A stretch of DNA of 37,724 nucleotides from Alphaproteobacteria bacterium. GTDB taxonomy: Bacteria; Pseudomonadota; Alphaproteobacteria; JAEULC01. The DNA is taken from positions 1 through 37,724 of the forward strand of contig JAKLKW010000025.1 of NCBI GenBank assembly GCA_023150455.1, given 5' to 3'. Below, piece after piece: positions 34,429-37,724 of this stretch (position 1 is its first letter; each line of letters begins with the position of its first letter). The notes below the pieces were generated by a model. The model had not been told where the DNA came from and searched no databases. It was given only the letters and a program-made list of their open reading frames with translations. A program made the position numbers and the translations under genes.

Positions 34429-34456
34429 TGAACCGCGTGCCGTGCGGCCACGTAAC
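34429..34456 (+). promoter_or_regulatory. Candidate ECF sigma (RpoE-ChrR-type) promoter
   Basis: TGAACC (34429-34434), a 16-base spacer and CGTAAC (34451-34456) resemble the TGATCC...CGTA pattern reported for RpoE-ChrR sigma factors. The start would be near 34462, ten bases before the SDR ATG. A housekeeping -10 (TATAGT, 34458-34463) overlaps it, so the match could be chance. Confidence 0.4.
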
Positions 34457-34471
34457 TGTATAGTGATCACC

Positions 34472-35167
34472 ATGCTCGCCGGACCAACACGCGTCCCGAC
34501 CGCGACCGCGGCGCAAGCCGCCGCGGAATGCGTCCCGACCGACCCTTCGATCGCTCCCGTTCCCGGCTGCGCCTGGATCGCCGGGGCGAGCAGCGGGATC
34601 GGGCGGGCGCTGGCGCTGCGTCTCGCCCGCGCCGGCTGGACCGTGGTGGCGAGCGCCCGGCGCGCCGACGCCTTGGAGGCGATGGCCGGCGAGGCGGCGA
34701 ACGGCCGCATCGTCCCGCTGCCGATCGACGTGACCGACCGCGCCGCGCTCGCCGCCGGCCTCGCGCGCATCGAGCGCGAGCTGGGGCCGCCGGCCTTGGC
34801 GGTCGCGGCCGCCGGCCTGTACGAGCCGGTCGACGCGGAGCGCTTCGATGCCGAGCGGTTCCGCGCCACGATCGAGTTGAACCTGATGGGCACCGCCAAC
34901 CTGCTCGAGGCCGTCATGCCGCTCATGATGCGCCGGCGCGGCGGCCGCATCGCGGTCGTGGCCTCGGTCGCCGGGTATCGCGGCCTGCCCACGGCCGCGG
35001 CCTATGGCGCCTCGAAGGCCGCCCTCATCAACATGTGCGAGTCGCTGAAGCCCGACATATCGACCACTGGGACGCGGCCTCCCAGGTCTATGCGCGCGTG
35101 CCCTTGCTTGGCTGGGTGCTGCGGCGATTGCGGCGACGGCTGTCCGTGGAGTAGCGGCCCGCGCTAG
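34472..35167 (+). pseudogene. SDR family oxidoreductase, 3' end lost and joined out of frame
   Basis: From ATG 34472 the translation is a good short-chain dehydrogenase: IAGASSGIGRALALRLARAG (Rossmann motif near 33-52), AAAGLYE, VASVAGYRG and the active-site AYGASKAALINMCESLKPD near 176-195. After ESLKPD, where SDRs of this type normally continue for about 60 more residues to the C-terminus, the sequence turns into Cys/Pro/Arg-rich nonsense (STTGTRPPRSM...) to a stop at 35167. In the other frame from 35053 the same DNA encodes the end of a different protein. The cofactor site and catalytic triad are kept but the substrate loop is lost, so activity is doubtful. Start overlaps an ECF-like promoter; the end overlaps the Cfa-type gene by four bases. 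Confidence 0.75.
35053..35154 (+). pseudogene. C-terminal remnant of an NTF2/SnoaL-like protein
   Basis: In the frame one base off the SDR, codons from 35053 read RHIDHWDAASQVYARVPLLG followed by WVLRRLRRRLSVE and TAG at 35152-35154. HxDHWDAA...YxxxPLLGWxLRxLRRR is the characteristic C-terminus of the NTF2-like proteins that neighbour SDR, Cfa, DUF1365 and FAD-oxidoreductase genes in RpoE-ChrR clusters. No N-terminal part or start codon is present. It looks like what is left after a deletion that removed the SDR 3' end and most of this gene. Confidence 0.65.
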
Positions 35168-36324
35168 TCGCGCGCCAGCACGATCTGGCTGACATCGATG
35201 CGGCCGGCCGCGAACCCGGCCTCGCAATAGCAGAGATAGTAGCGCCAGAGCCGCGCGAAGGCCTCGTCGAAGCCGAGCGCGCCGATGCTCGGCCAGGCGG
35301 CATCGAACCGGTCGCGCCATTCGGCCAATGTGCGCGCATAGTGCGGGCCGTAGCTCTGATCCGCGCGCCAGGCGAGTCCGGCCGAGGCCGCGAGCCGGCG
35401 CAGGACGGACGGCGACGGCAGCACCCCGCCCGGGAACACGTAGCGCTGGATGAAGTCGACGCCGCCGCGATAGGCGTCGAAGAAGGCGTCGGCAATCGTG
35501 ATCGCCTGCAGGCCCGCGAGGCCGCCCGGAAGCAGGCGGTCGCGCAGCGTGGCGAAGAACACGGGCCAATAGCGCTCGCCGACCGCCTCGATCATCTCGA
35601 TCGAGGCGATGCGGTCATACTGGCCCCTCACGTCGCGATAGTCGCAAAGCCGGATGTCGGCGCGATCGGCGACGCCCGCCTCGAACACGCGCCGGCGCGC
35701 CGCCTCGTGCTGCTCGCGCGATACGGTGATGGCGGTGACGCGGCACCCGCGCTCGCCCGCCAGGTAGGCGGCGAAGGCGCCCCAGCCGCAGCCGATCTCG
35801 AGCACGCGCGTGCCGGGCACGAGCGCCAGCCGGTCGGCCAGGAGACGGAGCTTGTGGCGCTGCGCCTGTTCCAGGCTCTGGCCCGGCGCCGCGAAGATCG
35901 CCGAGGAGTAGGTCATCGACGGATCGAGCCACAGCGCGAAGAACCGGTTGCCGATGTCGTAGTGGGCCGCGATGTTCCGCCGGCTGCCCGATCGCGAGTT
36001 GCGGCGGAGGAAATGGTGCAGCCGGCGCAACCGCACCAGCCAGGGCCGGCTGCCCAGGCTGCCGTCCAGCTGGGGATTGGCGCAGGCGAGCGCGATCACG
36101 GCGGTGAGGTTCGGGCTGTCGATGTCGCCATCGACATAGGCTTCGGCGAAGCCCACATCGCCGCCGAGGAGAATGCGCCTGAGCGCGCGCGGGCGCCTGA
36201 GCTCGACGCAGGCGTCCGGGCCGGCCGCGGGTCCGCGGACGACATGGGTCGTGCCGTCGGGAGCGGCCACGCGCAGCTGGCCGCGGCGCAGCCCCGAAAC
36301 CATGCGGAGCGCCAGGCGCAGCAT
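35164..36324 (-). CDS. Cyclopropane-fatty-acyl-phospholipid synthase family methyltransferase
   Basis: This 386-aa SAM-dependent enzyme modifies double bonds of membrane phospholipid acyl chains. Seen: RRNIAAHYDIGNRFFALWLDPSMTYSSAIF (about 115-145), SAM motif I VLEIGCGWGAFA near 168, IASIEMIEAVGERYWPVFF, FIQRYVFPGGVLPS and YYLCYCEAGFAAGRID at the end with the conserved Cys/Glu. ATG 36324 matches the family start; upstream in-frame codons shadow DUF1365. In this cluster relatives may methylate rather than cyclopropanate, as the Rhodobacter sphaeroides UfaM enzyme of furan-fatty-acid synthesis does. It lies 23 bases after DUF1365. Confidence 0.92.
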   Translation of the reverse strand: MLRLALRMVSGLRRGQLRVAAPDGTTHVVRGPAAGPDACVELRRPRALRRILLGGDVGFAEAYVDGDIDSPNLTAVIALACANPQLDGSLGSRPWLVRLRRLHHFLRRNSRSGSRRNIAAHYDIGNRFFALWLDPSMTYSSAIFAAPGQSLEQAQRHKLRLLADRLALVPGTRVLEIGCGWGAFAAYLAGERGCRVTAITVSREQHEAARRRVFEAGVADRADIRLCDYRDVRGQYDRIASIEMIEAVGERYWPVFFATLRDRLLPGGLAGLQAITIADAFFDAYRGGVDFIQRYVFPGGVLPSPSVLRRLAASAGLAWRADQSYGPHYARTLAEWRDRFDAAWPSIGALGFDEAFARLWRYYLCYCEAGFAAGRIDVSQIVLARD

Positions 36325-36347
36325 GGGCGGCGGACGTCCCGGCGCCG

Positions 36348-37163
36348 TCACGCCGCGCGGCGCGATGGCGTCGTGTCCGTCGCCGGGCGGACGATCGTCA
36401 CCGGCGACGCCGGCGGCGGAACGTACGGCTCGTGTCGCGCGCCCTTGAGCCACAGCAGGAACGCTTCCCAGTGGATCCCTCCGATCACCTTAAGCGTCAG
36501 CAGCGGAAACTTGAAGAGCGCGCGCAGCAGCGCGCCGTCGCTCAGCGCCGCGCGCCGCGCGCTGTGGCTGGCGACCAGCAGCGCGCCCTCCGGCGTGTCC
36601 TGGCGGATCAGCAGGGCGAGACGCGCGTCGGGGGGATGCACGTGGAAGCGGTAGCGCGCGCACATCGGAATGAAAGGCGAAACGTAGAAGCGCTTCTCGC
36701 ACGCATGGCTCAGGCGCCGTTCACCGCCTTCGACCGGCACCAGATAGGTGTGCATCTCGCCGAAGGTGTTGCGCACCTCGTAGAGGATCGCGCGCAGCCC
36801 GCCGGCCTTGTCGCTGCAGAAATAGGTGGTGAGCGGATTGAACACGTAGCCCAGCACGCGCGGGAATCCATGCACCAGGATCGGTCCGCCGGCCCCATCG
36901 ATCCCGGCGCGCGCGAGCAGCGATTCGACCCAGGGCCTGAGCGGCGACCCATCGCGCGGGCCGTGGTCGCGATCGTGGAAGGACAGCGCGGCGAAGCGAT
37001 TGTAGCCGAACAGCCGGAGGCCGCGGTCGAGCGCCGGCAGCTCGTCGAGATCGAGCAGCAGCGAGAAGACGCCGTAGCGGAACTGGTGGCGGGCCGGGCG
37101 CAGCCTGAGATGCATCACGCTGCCGAGGTAAAGCGCGGAATTCGCGTGCTGCACATCGCGCAT
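36348..37163 (-). CDS. DUF1365 family protein
   Basis: This 271-aa protein is recognised as DUF1365: SALYLGSVMHLRLRPARHQFRYGVFSLLLDLDELP at the N-terminus, GYNRFAALSFHDRDHGPRDGSPLRPWV, PRVLGYVFNPLTTYFC, VRNTFGEMHTYLV, FYVSPFIPMCARYRF and VIGGIHWEAFLLWLKG. The biochemical role is not established. It is nearly always found between a FAD oxidoreductase and a Cfa-type methyltransferase, as here (15 and 23 bases away), and probably acts on the same lipid substrate. Confidence 0.92.
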   Translation of the reverse strand: MRDVQHANSALYLGSVMHLRLRPARHQFRYGVFSLLLDLDELPALDRGLRLFGYNRFAALSFHDRDHGPRDGSPLRPWVESLLARAGIDGAGGPILVHGFPRVLGYVFNPLTTYFCSDKAGGLRAILYEVRNTFGEMHTYLVPVEGGERRLSHACEKRFYVSPFIPMCARYRFHVHPPDARLALLIRQDTPEGALLVASHSARRAALSDGALLRALFKFPLLTLKVIGGIHWEAFLLWLKGARHEPYVPPPASPVTIVRPATDTTPSRRAA

Positions 37164-37178
37164 GGCGGTCGCCTTCGC

Positions 37179-37724
37179 CTAGTCGTCCGCGCTCGGCGCC
37201 GCGGCCATGCGGCCCTCGAGCGGGACGGCGCCGACGCTGCCCGTGGCTGCCGCCGGCGCCAGCTGCCACGGCGGCGGCGCGCCCAGCGCGCTCGCGGCCG
37301 CGAGACCCGAGGACAAAGCGTCCTCGTGGAACCCGTAGCCGCAGTAGCTGCCGCAGAACCACACCAGCCGGCGGCCCTGGACCGACGGCAGCCTGGCCTG
37401 CGCGGCCAAGGCGCGCGCGTCGAACAGGGGGTGATCATACTGCATGGAGGCGATCATTGCGCGGTCGCGCGGCTCACGCGGCGGGTTGAGCGAAACGAAC
37501 AGCGGGCAAGCGGGATCGATGCCCTGCAGGCGGTTCATCCAGTACGTCACGGACACGCGGCGCTCGCCGCCGGCGTCGCGCTCGCCCAGGTAGTTCCAGC
37601 TCGACCACACGGCGCGCCGGCGCGGCATCAGGGTTTCGTCCTGGTGCAGGTGGGCCAGGTTGCGCTGGTAGGCGAAGGCGCCGAGCACCGACCGCTCCGT
37701 CTCGTCCGCATCGGCCAGCAGCGC
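37179..37724 (-). CDS. NAD(P)/FAD-dependent oxidoreductase, C-terminal part (truncated by window end)
   Basis: The last 181 residues of a flavin amine-oxidase/desaturase-like protein; the frame is open to the window edge. Seen: NLAHLHQDETLMPRRRAVWSSWNYLG, VSVTYWMNRLQGID, FVSLNPPREP and the FAD-binding end WFCGSYCGYGFHEDALSSGLAAASAL (about 60 residues from the stop), the usual C-terminus of the NAD(P)-binding oxidoreductase of SDR/DUF1365/Cfa clusters. The flavin-binding N-terminus lies outside. It is the first visible gene of the minus-strand operon, 15 bases before DUF1365; its promoter is outside the window. Confidence 0.9.
   Translation of the reverse strand, partial: ALLADADETERSVLGAFAYQRNLAHLHQDETLMPRRRAVWSSWNYLGERDAGGERRVSVTYWMNRLQGIDPACPLFVSLNPPREPRDRAMIASMQYDHPLFDARALAAQARLPSVQGRRLVWFCGSYCGYGFHEDALSSGLAAASALGAPPPWQLAPAAATGSVGAVPLEGRMAAAPSADD

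Overview
The window is about 70% G+C by eye, with tightly packed operons, ATGA start/stop overlaps and Sec and Tat signal peptides. This fits an alphaproteobacterium, probably a free-living aromatic degrader of the Rhodospirillales/Reyranella/Rhizobiales type. This assignment is inference; no rRNA or tRNA gene is present to fix it. No insertion sequence, CRISPR array or prophage gene was seen.

Layout. 1-374: end of a VOC-fold gene carrying a palindromic repeat. 394-4975 (minus): livKHMGF, a branched-chain-amino-acid/aromatic-acid type ABC importer whose livM is split by one in-frame amber codon. 5061-18068: a large catabolic locus. A flavin reductase (minus) faces a plus-strand run of a NicX-like ring-cleaving dioxygenase, an alpha/beta hydrolase, an acyl-CoA dehydrogenase and an acyl-CoA ligase. 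It continues with a monooxygenase/reductase fusion of the 2-aminobenzoyl-CoA type, an SDR, a MarR regulator, an enoyl-CoA hydratase-like enzyme, a second acyl-CoA dehydrogenase, a 2-aminobenzoate-CoA ligase and RidA. Together they suggest aerobic degradation of anthranilate or a related N-containing aromatic through CoA thioesters, with pyridine-ring-type enzymes grafted on and the liv importer as likely uptake system.

18156-26029: a PmtA-like methyltransferase and a PfkB sugar kinase, then convergently a class II aldolase-dehydrogenase fusion with an MtnA-type isomerase. The latter three resemble a 5-deoxyribose/methylthioribose disposal route (kinase, isomerase, aldolase giving DHAP plus an aldehyde). 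A FAH-family hydrolase and a leucine-dehydrogenase-like enzyme follow. Two tandem REPIN-like palindromes lie between kinase and aldolase.

26099-33824: mixed small operons: an unlisted-length 39-aa membrane peptide, an SDR / small Tat protein / Tat cyclase operon, a COG0523 GTPase, a TetR regulator with two clear operators facing a NIPSNAP gene, an MlaC-like protein, a GST and a metallo-beta-lactamase-fold protein.

33815-37724: GNAT acetyltransferase, then a cluster known elsewhere from RpoE-ChrR (singlet-oxygen) regulons: SDR, NTF2-like, Cfa-type methyltransferase, DUF1365 and FAD oxidoreductase. Here the SDR lacks its 3' end and is joined out of frame to the last 33 codons of an NTF2-like gene, which looks like a deletion scar.
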